From Tupaia tana (Eukaryota; Chordata; Mammalia; Scandentia; Tupaiidae), in NCBI GenBank assembly GCA_026018925.1, contig JAKSZU010000020.1, forward strand, positions 43,245,102-43,309,101: a stretch of DNA of 64,000 nt. The letters run 5' to 3'. The position numbers and the translations under genes were made by a program. Below are positions 1-9,283 of the stretch, piece after piece (position 1 is the stretch's first letter; each line of letters starts with the position of its first letter). The notes under the pieces are model-generated. The model searched no databases. It worked only from the letters and a program-made list of their open reading frames with translations, and had not been told where the DNA came from.

Positions 1-29
1 ATGTGTGCTCTCTAGCAAAAACCTCTCTT
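1..29 (+). mobile_element. 3' tail of a long-form tRNA SINE
   Basis: The first bases end in the CTAGCAAAAACCTCTCTT motif that closes the long-form SINE elsewhere in the window, followed by its A-rich tail. The body lies outside the window. The next SINE inserted into this tail. Confidence 0.75.
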
Positions 30-47
30 AAAAAGTTTAAAAATCTT

Positions 48-260
48 GGGACCAGCAGGTGGTGTTGTGGTTAAGGTGCTGGACGCTCCCACATGGCCGA
101 CCATGGTTCGAGTCCCGGACCTGGTGGCTTCCTTTCTCCCTTTCTCTCTCTCTCTCTCTGTGTCTCTCTCTGGTCAAATTAAAATAAATGAATGAATAAA
201 TAAAATTAAATAAATAATAGGGTTTTTTTAAAAAAAAATAATAAAATAAAAAAAAAAAAA
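48..260 (+). mobile_element. Short-form tRNA SINE with 18-bp TSD
   Basis: The tRNA-like head (GGGACCAGCAGG, B box GGTTCGAGTCC near 107) leads to a CT-rich stretch, TGGTCAAATTAAAATAAA, and an A-rich tail. It lacks the roughly 100-bp middle of the long form. A perfect 18-bp TSD (aaaaagtttaaaaatctt) lies at 30-47 and 261-278. It inserted into the A tail of an older SINE. Confidence 0.95.
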
Positions 261-429
261 AAAAAGTTTAAAAATCTTTGCTCAATATAGCTCATTAATT
301 GGACTCCCCACCTCGGCAGTGAGATGATATGCCATGCAGGGTGTTTTTCTGTTTCTGTCCATTCATTCATTTAACCTACTTCCTATTTACCATGTGCAGA
401 CATTATCCCGAGTTCTCTGTTTTGCAGTG

Positions 430-640
430 TTGCTTGATTTAATCCGTGAGTAAGACAAAGACAGAAAGACAGTTTACAGACACAGGCCCCAACAGGGTCT
501 CCATCCTTTTGTCCACCCCAGCGTCAGTCGGCCTGGGTCATAGGAACACACATGCCTGGCGTACTCAGTGAGGCCTCTGGACGCACACCGGCAACCTTAC
601 CACGCGGGTCTGCCTCACAGAGAATGAGCTCAAAGAAAAG
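430..640 (-). mobile_element. Possible very old SINE (third family)
   Basis: The run of short purine-rich motifs, 'cccaacagggtct' and 'ggtcataggaacac.catgcctgg' recurs in similar order near 37.74 kb and 41.05 kb. I read these as diverged copies of one old repeat, probably a third SINE family. Boundaries are vague and chance similarity is not excluded. Confidence 0.25.
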
Positions 641-689
641 TGCCTTACCAGTCACCTCATCCGTCCTCCTGTCCTCCCCCCCTACCATT

Positions 690-985
690 TTTTATTTTTG
701 TTTTTACGACAGTCTTGCTCTGTAACGACCTCCTAGCTCAGCATTCTGAGTAGCTGGGGTTGCAGGAGCTCAGTTCTTTCACACAGGGTCTTCCTATGCT
801 GCCCAGGCCAGCCTGCAGCTCTCAATCCTCCAGACTCGGCCACCAAAGTAACAGGGACTCCAGACACAGGCCAACATACCTGGCCTTCAGGTTGGGCCTG
901 GGATTGAGCCCAGGCGTCCCACAGAGCCTCAGCCACTGGAGCAGCAGCGTCTTATCAGCATGTCCACCGTGGCTGGGCCAGCTTA
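690..985 (-). mobile_element. Old 7SL-derived (Alu-like) SINE, perhaps with tRNA-like head
   Basis: Read on the minus strand, 880 to 770 resembles a 7SL-derived left arm: GGCCAGGT, a TTACTTTGG / GGAGGATTG section, then GGCCTGGGCAGCATAG and AAGACCCTGTGT. A second arm follows (CCCCAGCTACTCAGAATGCT, then ACAGAGCAAGACTGTC) and an A-rich end. Upstream on the minus strand, 985-885, GGGCTCAATCCCAGG looks like a degenerate tRNA B box. The layout is Alu-like (two 7SL arms) but strongly diverged. Such elements are known from Euarchontoglires. No other copy was seen here. Confidence 0.5.
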
Positions 986-1039
986 GATTTTAGATAGTTG
1001 TACTCAGAGCTTGAAAGTCTGCATTCAACTTTTTCAATC

Positions 1040-1215
1040 AGTTTTCAGGTCTTCATAATTATCATTTTTAGTGGCTGCCTAATGTCCCATTTGCGAATAT
1101 CTATACCATTCATTAAAGCATTCTCAGGCATTTGAGTAATGGTTCCACATTTGAAATAATAGGGTAGTGAAACACTTCATACATAAAATTATTTTCCTTT
1201 TGTTTTTTTTTTACA
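1040..1215 (-). mobile_element. Ancient L1 relic
   Basis: The sequence 'agtggctgcctaatgtccca' with 'ataccattcattaaagc' follows the complement of the L1 3' half that repeatedly yields 'gtggctgcataatattcca' in old mammalian L1s. It is heavily diverged. The rest of 986-1330 is AT-rich with no recognisable feature. Confidence 0.3.
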
Positions 1216-1330
1216 TTAAATTCCTACAACAGGTCAGGAGGATTTTTTTTAATATACATGCATTGTATTTAAAAGCTGTAAAAATTCACTTTCACCTGAA
1301 ACGTACGTTATACCAACTCGCCATAATTTT

Positions 1331-1586
1331 TTTTTTTTGAGAGGTTTTTTCTATAGGGCGCATGCGCTCACCAGACAGAGAGAGACAGAGAGACAGAAAG
1401 CGATAAATCACCCCCCAGGGTGAATGGCCACGCCACAATCCCTTCTCCTCCATTCTCCTCTCGGCATCTTGGACACGCACGCACACGCGCCCGGCGTGAG
1501 TTTTAAGCCACCAGGTCTAGGACGCAAACCGCGGTCAACTACGTGGGAGTCCGGCAACATAGCCATTACGCTAACTGCTGGTCCCC
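1331..1586 (-). mobile_element. Long-form tRNA SINE
   Basis: Complete copy: T-run, GAGAGG, CTATAGGGCG, GA-rich run, CACCCCCCAGGG, GGATCTTGG-like section (here GGCATCTTGG), tRNA-like head ending GCTAACTGCTGGTCCC. An imperfect TSD, tcgccataatttt on the left and tcaccataatttt on the right, flanks it. Confidence 0.93.
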
Positions 1587-1734
1587 TCACCATAATTTTG
1601 AAAACACCTGAACATTGTCCTTTTCACAATGTTTATTAACAAGTTATAAATGGTCTCCTCTTTCTTTAACTTTACATTTTTCTAATAATTCGTGAAGTTA
1701 AACATTTTTAAATTTATTTTATTTTTTATTTTTA

Positions 1735-1964
1735 AGTTTTTGCTATAACATGAAAGTACTTGTCAGGGGGTGGGGAGAGTGGAAACTCGCCCCCCGGGGG
1801 GATGGCCACGCTGCAATCCCTTCTCCTCCAGTCTCCTCTCGAGATTTTCGGCATGCATGCACATGTGCTCAGTATGATTTCAAGACACGAGTCTGAGACT
1901 TAACCTGCCAGTCAGTCGTGCGGGATCCAGTGTCTTAACCTCCATGCCAGCTTCTGGCCTCTCT
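1735..1964 (-). mobile_element. Old long-form SINE
   Basis: The order of motifs matches the long form (GCTATAACATG, CGCCCCCCGGGGGGATGG, CAATCCCTTCTCCTCC, CATGCATGCACATGTG, then a decayed tRNA head) but divergence is clearly greater than in the 1331 copy. The B box is degraded. Confidence 0.75.
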
Positions 1965-1999
1965 TAATAGCTTTTAAAAATATGTTTACTCTTAAATTA

Positions 2000-2079
2000 T
2001 TGGGTTGTCAGAAAAGTCGTGATGGATTTTTGCATAGAAAACCAGAAGAAAACACATCGCGACTTTTCCGACAACCCAG
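2000..2079. mobile_element. 80-bp mariner-type miniature element (family A, copy 1)
   Basis: An exactly 80-bp element lies between TA dinucleotides (1998-1999 and 2080-2081). The terminal inverted repeats are TTGGGTTGTCAGAAAAGTC on the left and the complement of CTGGGTTGTCGGAAAAGTC on the right. This is the layout of mariner-derived MITEs such as human MADE1, which is also 80 bp, but the repeat sequence differs. It has no coding capacity. A second copy lies at 41265-41344. Confidence 0.85.
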
Positions 2080-2519
2080 TATCTACGGTGGGGATGTTCG
2101 AAGAGCATCCATGCCAACACTACACATGGGCCAGGCACATGGTGAGCGCTAAGCACTGAGTTAGGTATGCACGATGATACTCAGTGGGGAGAGGCTGGGC
2201 TGGGAAGGCCGTCCGCGCTTGGGTTCGCATCTGTGCTCTGCTGACCGGCGGAGAAATCTTGACCTTTACACTCTCTGTCGGTATCGCTGTAACAGTCGGA
2301 AACATCCACGGTCGTAGTGAGGGTTAGGTCGTCCAAGGGAGAGGCCACAGCACTCGCACACAGCACGGTGCCTGACGCAGATGCCCATAAATGTGACACC
2401 GCAATCCCTTCCTGCTCGGTACATAACAAATTTCAAGATATTTTCCCTGGCCTGATGAAACGAATAGCTTGCATGAGACAAAAGACATAATGATAAAACA
2501 AAACACATTTTCCCCTCTT

Positions 2520-2785
2520 CTTCTAAATCTTTTTCTTTATTCGTAGTAGAAGACAGGCATGAGCGCGTGAGAGCAAGAGCAATGAGCAGCCCTCCATAGG
2601 GTCTGGCCCTGTCGCGCTCCTCCCCCCATCCTCCAGGCCAGTGGATCACGGGCACTTGCACACTTGCCCCGCGTGTCTCGGGCTGACTGAGCCAGGGATT
2701 CGAACCGTGCTGCCATGTAGAATCTGGCTACTCTTGGTTAACACATTACCGTTTCACCGTGGAGCCCGCCCAGTGATACAGCTTT
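2520..2785 (-). mobile_element. Old SINE-like repeat (third family)
   Basis: Minus-strand reading gives a tRNA-like part with GGTTCGAATCCCTGGC near 2692-2707, preceded by GTAATGTGTTAACC. The same layout (TAATGTGTTGCTC, GGGTTTGAATCCCTGGCCC) occurs at 58455-58665. It does not align well with the two main SINE forms, so I treat it as a separate older family. Confidence 0.45.
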
Positions 2786-3174
2786 CACATAAATACCTGC
2801 ACCAAGAGGTTTTTGTTATGGAAACATTACACGTTAAGAAAGTGGAAGGGATTCTTGACAGAGAGGTGAGACAAGAATAATCGATATGACTTATTCACCG
2901 GAAAGGGTAGAAGTGTCCAGATCAGGCGAATCCACAGAGGCAGGAAGTAGGTAAGTATCTACTTATCTCTATCGTAATCGATGCCCGTAAACACGATGCC
3001 TGGTCGCATCTGCTAACACAGGAAGTGCTCAATAAATACCACTGGAAGTAACTGCTAATGATTTGGGGCTTTTCCCCCTAAAGTGATAAAACTACTCTAA
3101 AATCAGATTGTGGTAATGGCAGCACAAGTTTGTAAATATACTAAAAGCCACTAATTGTACATGTTTTAGAAAGC

Positions 3175-3341
3175 TTTTTGCCATCGGGAACATGCGCTCA
3201 CTGGAGAGAGACAGAGACAGTGAGAGGGAAAGTGAGAAATCATCCCTCTAAGGGCGATGGCCATGCCAGGTCCAGGACTTGAACTGCAGCTGGCCATGTG
3301 GGAGTCCAGCACCTTAACTATTACACTGTCTCCTGGCCCCT
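3175..3341 (-). mobile_element. Old SINE, internally deleted
   Basis: GA-rich run, AAATCATCCCTCTAAGGGCGATGG and a tRNA-like head (CCAGGACTTGAACTGCAGCTGG, then CTCCTGGCCCC) are present. The stretch normally joining them is missing, giving about 165 bp. It sits in the L1M relic. Confidence 0.7.
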
Positions 3342-3349
3342 AATTATCC

Positions 3350-3575
3350 ATTTTTTTTAATTGCCAGAGAGTAAGTGTGCTTGCCAGAGAAACACGGAGA
3401 GAACGCACTCCCCATGGGGCGTAGTCACACCCAGTCCTGTTCCCTGCATGTTCTCGTGCCATCGTAATCCGAGACATGCCTGCACACGTGCTAGAGTGTT
3501 CCAACTTCTGGGCCGGGGCTCTCCGCACAGCTGGCGGTGTGGGGTCCAGCTCTCTGTGTGCAAGTTAGCTGCTAC
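3350..3575 (-). mobile_element. Old diverged SINE
   Basis: Begins TTTAATTGCCAGAGAG, then CTCCCCATGGGGCG, CATGCCTGCACACGTG and a decayed tRNA-like region. The TTGCCAGAG start is shared with copies near 19.72 kb, 36.0 kb and 38.13 kb and marks an older subfamily. Confidence 0.5.
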
Positions 3576-3737
3576 ATCATAATGTAGTTTAAGCCCTGAA
3601 CTGTACATTTAAAATGGTGAATTTTGTGGCATGTGCATTACATCTCAAAATACATAGATAATTACTTTTAGTGGCTTGTAACTTCGAATCCATACCAATT
3701 AAGCAACTTCTGAGGCAAGATTAAAAAATTAATTCAA

Positions 3738-4001
3738 GGGGCCAGCAGATGGCATAACGGTTACCTTGCCGGACTCCCACGTAGTTGACCATGGTTCGAG
3801 TCCCAGACCCAGCAGCTTAAATTCAAACTGGGTACGTGTGCGTGCGTGCCCAAGATCCCAGGAGGAGAATGGACCAGAAGGGATCGTGGCGTGGCCATCC
3901 CCCCTGGGGGTGATTTCTTGTTTTCTTTCTCTCAGTCTCTCTCTTGTTTCTGGCAAGCACACTGCACCCTATAGCAAAAATCTCTCTAAAAAAAGGAAAG
4001 A
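3738..4001 (+). mobile_element. Long-form tRNA SINE
   Basis: Full length: GGGGCCAGCAGATGGCATAA head, B box GGTTCGAGTCC, GTGCGTGCGTGCCCAAGATCC, GGCCATCCCCCCTGGGGGTG hairpin segment, CT-rich stretch, CCTATAGCAAAAATCTCTC and A tail. Confidence 0.93.
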
Positions 4002-4019
4002 AAACACGTATGCCTGGGG

Positions 4020-5225
4020 CTGAGCTGCTGAACTCCGACTGAGGAAGAGAAGGGCCCCACAGTGTGCCTTGCGTGTAGCATGCTTCAGGAAACGCTGGGG
4101 CCTGAGAGTTCAGAGATGTGTGAGGACGAGCTACGGTCTCTGCCGCTCAGTGTCCCTGTTGCCCGTGCAGCCAGGCCCGTGACTGGGGTGGGGGTCCCAC
4201 TGGCGTGGGGGCCAGGGCAAGACGGGCTTCCCCCACGTTTCATTATGATTTCTGATGTAGCCATTGACTTATTTTAGGTCTTCTTTTTTTGAACTTCAAG
4301 ATCTCTGAAGTAATAACATATTATTGTGAAATTTTGCTCTTTTAATATGAAATAGGCAGATAGTATCAGATACCCTAAAATAAAAACATGTACTCTAATC
4401 TTGTGTTCAGTTTATATTAACCTGTGTCAAACACAATTCTTCTGTTAAAAACTCTAAAGGGAGGGGTTTTTGTCATACCTCTTCCAAATTTGGGCTACGT
4501 TTTGTGAGGGATCACATGTAAAACATAGCCACGTGGCTCCACGCATAGTAATAGATAGTGCGCACTACGTCAAGTGCCAGATTATGACGTGTTAATCAAC
4601 AACTTAGACACGGTTCCTTGGGGGTAAAAGAGAAACATGATTTAGCCCTTCCCTGTGTGCATCCTTTTGCCACACACTCTCCACCTATTACCTTGAAAGT
4701 ACTCAGAATACCTGGCTAGGTGCTCACAAAGTTACCAATCAAAAGTCTGCTAACATCGCTGATGACACCTATGCAACAACTGATAACTCAGGACGTCAGA
4801 CAGGCATCCTTGAGCTGGTTTATCTTCCTCAGCCAACTCAAAGAGCAGTTTACTTTCCAAGTGCATGTATCAGAAGAGAATAAACATGACAAATCCAATT
4901 TTCCTCAACTGAACCTTAGGACTCTACTGGGTCCAAAGTAGTGGGAAAAAAGCCACATGATCTATTTTCATTTTACTGTAGGCCGTAGACAATTACAGTG
5001 AGTATTCCTTTACCTGGAAGTTTCTTTTCTTGTTATTGAACAAAAAGAAACTTACATCTTGGGGAGATTTGGGAAACAAGACTAGTCTTCTCACAGTGAA
5101 ACTACCCCCCCCATTTTCTCTCATGTCTGTGTCTCTGAGTACATCCAACCCCAACTCCCCTCTGCCCAAGCATAGCAGGGTACAATGGTATGTGGCATTG
5201 CCTTTTAAAATTCAGAATATTCTTA
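4020..5225. other. Unassigned sequence, no gene seen
   Basis: About 1.2 kb, moderately GC-rich at first (4040-4240), then AT-rich. I recognise no repeat, exon or RNA gene. Short open frames at 4062-4277 and 4720-4941 have no recognisable domain. Confidence 0.5.
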
Positions 5226-5237
5226 AGAGAGATGAGG

Positions 5238-5505
5238 GGGACCAGCAGTTAGCGTAATGGCTATGTCGCTGGACTCCCACGTAGTCGACCGCGGTTCGAG
5301 TCCCGGACCCGGCGGCTTAAACTCACGCCGGGCGCGTGTGCGTGCGTGCCCAAGATCCCGAGAGGAGAATGGAGGAGAAGGGATTGTGGCGTGGCCATCC
5401 CCCCTGGGGGGTGATTTCCTGCTTTCTGTCTCTCTGTCTCTCTCTGTCTGTCTGGCGAGCGCATGCGCCCTATAGCAAAAACCTCTCAAAAAAAAAAAAA
5501 AAAAA
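5238..5505 (+). mobile_element. Long-form tRNA SINE, young copy
   Basis: Near-consensus copy with intact CpG-rich head (GTCGACCGCGGTTCGAGTCC, GCCGGGCGCGTG), hairpin segment CCCCCCTGGGGGG at 5399-5411 and a pure A tail. A TSD around aagagagatgaggg flanks it at 5225-5238 and 5506-5519. Its retained CpGs suggest recent insertion. Confidence 0.96.
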
Positions 5506-5579
5506 AAGAGAGATGAGGGATGTTAGGCATAGTGAAAATGGAAGAGGTTCTTAGAGGGAGGTTACCCCAAGACTTTTCT

Positions 5580-6280
5580 TTTTCTTTTTTTTAAATTTTG
5601 AATATTATCTTTTTTTATATTTATATATTTTTATTATTATTCATACATTAAATCACTATACATCATTTAGATTGTGAAGAGACTTTACCCAGACTTTACC
5701 TCTGTCCAGCCCAGTTGAGACCACCATACACATCCTCGTCAGCAGATAATAGACCTTATCTGTGTCCCACAAGTGTCTTACTTCTCCATCTTCCCCCCAA
5801 ATTTCCTACGCTCTTCCCCCTCACACTCTCTATCCACTTTGTCTCTAGTGTCCATTACAATGTTTAATACTTTTATGTTCTCCAGTCTTTCAGTGTCTAC
5901 CATAGAGTGTGGACAGTCCGTATATGGAATGTAAATTGGTCCAGTCACTGTGGAGAACAATATGGAGGTTCCTCAAAGACCTTCAAATAGAACTACCGTT
6001 GATCCAGCGATTCCACTCCTGGGTATCTACCCAAAGGACAGGAGACCACTCAGTCAGAAAAGTGCTTGTACATCTATATTCATTGCAGCCTTATTCACGA
6101 TTGCTAAGACATGGCACCAACCCAAATGTCCACAGATGAATGGATTGAAAAATTATGGCACATATACTCCATGGAGTACTACTCAGGCATAAAAAACAAC
6201 AAGGCCCTGGAGTTTGATAGAAAGTGGAAGAATATGGAAGATTTGTTGCTGAGTGATGCAAGTCAGGCTATGAAAGAGAG
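5580..6280 (-). mobile_element. 5'-inverted (twin-primed) L1 insertion with 16-bp TSD
   Basis: A perfect TSD (accccaagacttttct) lies at 5564-5579 and 6281-6296. Inside, 5580-5920 is an L1 3' end in minus orientation, starting at its T-run (the complement of the poly(A) tail). 5921-6280 is the end of ORF2 in plus orientation. A tail-proximal part in one direction joined to an upstream part in the other is the hallmark of twin priming. The minus part, complemented, shares CACTCTATGG and following sequence with the L1 3' UTR at 38745 onward. Confidence 0.88.
5921..6280 (+). pseudogene. L1 ORF2 C-terminal fragment (broken)
   Basis: The translation carries the conserved end of the L1 ORF2 protein (endonuclease/reverse transcriptase of a LINE-1): GIYPKD, then FIAALFTIAKTWHQPKCP in one frame and LWHIYSMEYYSGIKN in another. 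The switch shows a frameshift near 6125. It is the inverted 5' part of the twin-primed insertion and cannot encode an active protein. Confidence 0.85.
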
Positions 6281-6296
6281 ACCCCAAGACTTTTCT

Positions 6297-7390
6297 AGAA
6301 TGGCCATTTCTCCTAGAGAAGCCTGGTATTCAGTGGAAAGAGAATCTTCCTTACTTTCCCCTCCCATTTTTTCTCTTCCATCTTCTCTCACTTCTCAGAA
6401 GCAGAGCCCGGGAAAAAGGATCAGAGGAAGGAAAAGTTCTCAGAGTAAGAAAACTCTTCCAGCTCTCCTTTCTATGGGTAGGTAAGAGAACAAAACAGGC
6501 AAAACATAAATAAAATGAATGGTGGCCCTACGCACTCAGAGAGCCCAGGATTTAAAACTTGTTCAGTTCGTTCACTCTTGAGTAAATGACTTAACCCCTC
6601 TGGCTTCAGTTTTCTGATCTCTTAAATGGGCATGACATTTTGCTCTGGCTGGCTTTGATATCTGAGTAAACTGCCTGAGGTAAGTGTTTAATGAATGCTG
6701 CTGGCCTTCCTGTGTGTGAGGAGGGACTTGAGGAAGGGCTGGGGACATAATGTAAGTGATGTAAAGATATGAAATAAAGACATGATATAAACGAATGCTT
6801 TCAGCATCTCTTAAACTACAAGTGCCAAATGAATGCACAGGGTGGGCCAGACGCGGTTCGTTTGGCGCAGCTTTGAAAGTGGTTTACGAGCTTCCCGGAA
6901 AATGTCAGCTGCTGCCAGCTGGTTCGGGGAGCCCTCCAGTGTAAGATTTAGAGTGGCTCCCTTACACCAACACATGAAAAATCTTAGAGAATGTCGCGAT
7001 GGATCAAATACTCAGGTTAGAACAAACTATGCACAAGTTTGAAATAAACTTAGCTCTAATTGTATATACAATTGTATATAATACATATTTTTCAATTATA
7101 ACTCAGCCATTACTGATATAAAGATGGCAAAAGACTACACGAGATAAGAAATGATAACATTAGGAGAAAGTAGAACAAAACCTAAATGAAAAGTAGAACA
7201 GCATTTCCAGCCCCATTTTAGTCTCTCTAATTAGAGAACTATAAAGCTTCATGTTTGAAAGCCCGTAATGATCATCCAATCTCGCCAAACATCTGAAGCA
7301 TACCGTGATTTCAGGGGCACGTGAGGACTAGACTCATTTGTTTTTTGTTCATTTCCCAGATCATTTTAAAAAATATTTTATTTAATCATT
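6297..7390. other. Unassigned sequence with a probable MIR at 6570-6700
   Basis: The piece 6570-6700 (gtaaatgacttaacccctct, cttaaatgggcatgaca) follows the MIR core in plus orientation. The rest is AT-rich. 6833-7042 holds a short frame with no recognisable domain. No gene is seen. Confidence 0.45.
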
Positions 7391-7424
7391 TGTGTGTGTG
7401 TACACACACACACACACACACACA
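7391..7424. repeat. (TG)n/(CA)n microsatellite
   Basis: A TG run followed directly by a CA run, so the two arms are complementary and could form a hairpin. Confidence 0.95.
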
Positions 7425-7456
7425 AAGAGATAAATATATATATTAAAAAAAAAATC

Positions 7457-7843
7457 TGTGGGCAAGTCCCAGCCAAGCCAGGAACCAGACACGGAACTTG
7501 AGTGAGGCACTGTGTCTGGCCCCACTCGTCATTTGTGGAATAGCGGTCTTGAACTAGCGAACTCTAAGGTCTCTCTGAGCACCACCCCACTAGGTTTCTG
7601 TGATGACCTCTCTGAATGAATGAACTAAGTAATTACCTTGCTTTTCATTAAGACTACTTGTTCTCAGTTCTTCTGTTTACAGAACTGAACTCCACGCTAC
7701 CAATGGGGCAGTGTTTTTGGTTTTGCTTTATAACGCGAAGGACTGCTCACACCAACTCCTGGTCACTTGTCCACACGGGTTCCCATCACCCACTGCAGCA
7801 AACCCTGAGGACTGCCGGCTCGGCAACCGCCGTCCCCTCTCCC
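7457..7843 (+). repeat. Local duplication, copy 1
   Basis: Aligns collinearly with 9284-9870. Shared blocks include TGTGGGCA.GTTCCAGCCAA-like, TTGAACTAG.TGAC, GCTTTTCAT-AAGAC, TTGTTCTCAG.TCTTCT, ATGGGGCAGT and CATCACCCACTGCAGCAAAC. Copy 1 lacks about 190 bp present in copy 2. The piece near 7545-7600 resembles a MIR-type end, but similarity extends well beyond it on both sides. Confidence 0.75.
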
Positions 7844-7889
7844 GACTTTCTATCAGAAGCCCGTATCATCATATTCATGCCTTTTTTAT

Positions 7890-8113
7890 CTTTTTGTTTG
7901 CTTGCTTGCTATAGGGTACACGCATTTGCCAGAGACGGAGAGAGAGAGAAAGTGAAAAATCATCTCCCAGAGGGGATGGCCACACCACAATCCCTTCTTT
8001 CCCATCCTCCTCTTGGGACGTGAGGCATGCAAAGACTTGAGCCCAACGTAATGTTTAAGTCTCCAGGTTTGAGGGATCCAGCTGCCTTGCCCTCCGTGCC
8101 ACCAGCTGGCCGA
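7890..8113 (-). mobile_element. Old long-form SINE
   Basis: GCTATAGGGTACACGCATTTGCCAGAG, GA-run, GGGGATGGCCACACCACAATC, then a decayed head ending CCACCAGCTGGCC. Divergence is high and the B box is lost. Confidence 0.75.
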
Positions 8114-9283
8114 GGTGACTTTCCAGGCCCCTCCATTTTCCCTCACATGTGCACGGTCCGCCCAGCACTCCCTGTGCCCACGTGAGCAGTGTCCAGCCAA
8201 GTGACCCTTGTTAACAGCTGCGCGCACATCCCGCTGTGCTCCGGGCTGAAACCGTCTTAGACAACATACCCACATATACACGCGGTCGTGTTTTCTCTTT
8301 CCATTGTTTGTTCTGCAGAAATGAGGTCAGTCTGCACACAATGCCCAAGGGTGCCCATGTCCATCGATTTAGCTCCACCTTTACTCCTCTTTCACGTTGG
8401 GAACCAACGGCCTCCCGGTGTCTGACACGCTATCCGAGAAAGAAGCTCCTACCCCTTAGAAAGGTTTCCAAGGAAAGAATGGACACAAATGGATTGTCCA
8501 GGCCAGGCTTTAGTTAAGCGTGGCGATGTACACGTAGCGCTTGTTCAGTAAGAGCTTGATCTCTCAAGCTAGTCCTTGTTTCTAGTAAGCTCTTTCTCTT
8601 CTCTTTCTGGTGCTTTGTTTTTCTTGTTGTTGCTTGTGCTGTTCCTGGCACTGCTCTGTCTCCAGGGTGAATTTTCATAGATTTCTGGATAACGGGTTTA
8701 GTGAAGACACGAATGTTCTGGAGGGAGGTGGGTGGGTACACTGAAGGCCAAGAAGAAAGACAGGAAGACAAAGCATGGTGGGCCGCTGTAAGATGTCTGG
8801 GTTATCAGGAAGGAAGGGCCGGAGGCTCGGCCTCACACCACTGCCACTCCGAGTGTCTTAGTCATGGTGCTCTTGTTCAACTGGGGTCACAGGAAACACC
8901 CTCAGGAAAGCAGTGAGGCTGGGCCTCCCACTTCACCTCTAAGGGCGCCTTCTTCCCACCCCTTTCCTCGCTCACGTGCTCAGTGCCGTGGAGGTCGTTT
9001 CCCTGCCTCCTTCACAGGAGAGACCAGGAAGGACACAGTCACGCTAAGATCCAAATGAATTGCTAAGAGCTGAAAACAGTATGCTTACCAGCATTATTTG
9101 CACTTCTGCAGAGACTGAAACTTGATAAAAATGTGTCACAATAGAACGGTGGCCAAGGGTAAGAGAAGCACAGGAAGGGGCCCCGTGGAGCTTTCCCGGC
9201 ACTCCTGAGTGCACACTTGACCCCTCAGAAGGGACGACACTGAGCACCCACTGGGGAGAGCACTGAGCTAAGAGTACACAGTG
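8114..9283. other. Unassigned sequence, no gene seen
   Basis: Mixed-composition DNA between a SINE and duplication copy 2. Several frames under 100 codons exist on both strands, none with a recognisable domain or exon structure. Confidence 0.5.

Larger units (their letters stand above)
2890..3655 (+). mobile_element. Old L1 3' end (L1M-like), split by insertions
   Basis: Three pieces follow the order of an old mammalian L1 3' end: 2915-2950 (gtccagatcaggcgaatcca), 3060-3172 (gattgtggtaatggc, gtaaatatactaaaagccac) and 3590-3655 (gaactgtacatttaaaatgg). They are separated by a probable MIR/L2 end at about 2985-3045 (gaagtgctcaataaatacca) and by two SINEs at 3175-3575. No reading frame remains. 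Confidence 0.6.

Noticed and set aside
5265-5325. tRNA gene
   Set aside because: The SINE heads carry A- and B-box-like sequence but lack a full cloverleaf with paired acceptor stem. They are SINE promoters, not tRNA genes.
5223-5554. Recurrent similar small frames on both strands at many places (for example 1408-1593, 5257-5475, 41348-41545)
   Set aside because: All lie within SINE copies and share the same translated SINE sequence. They look like a protein family but are repeat artefacts.
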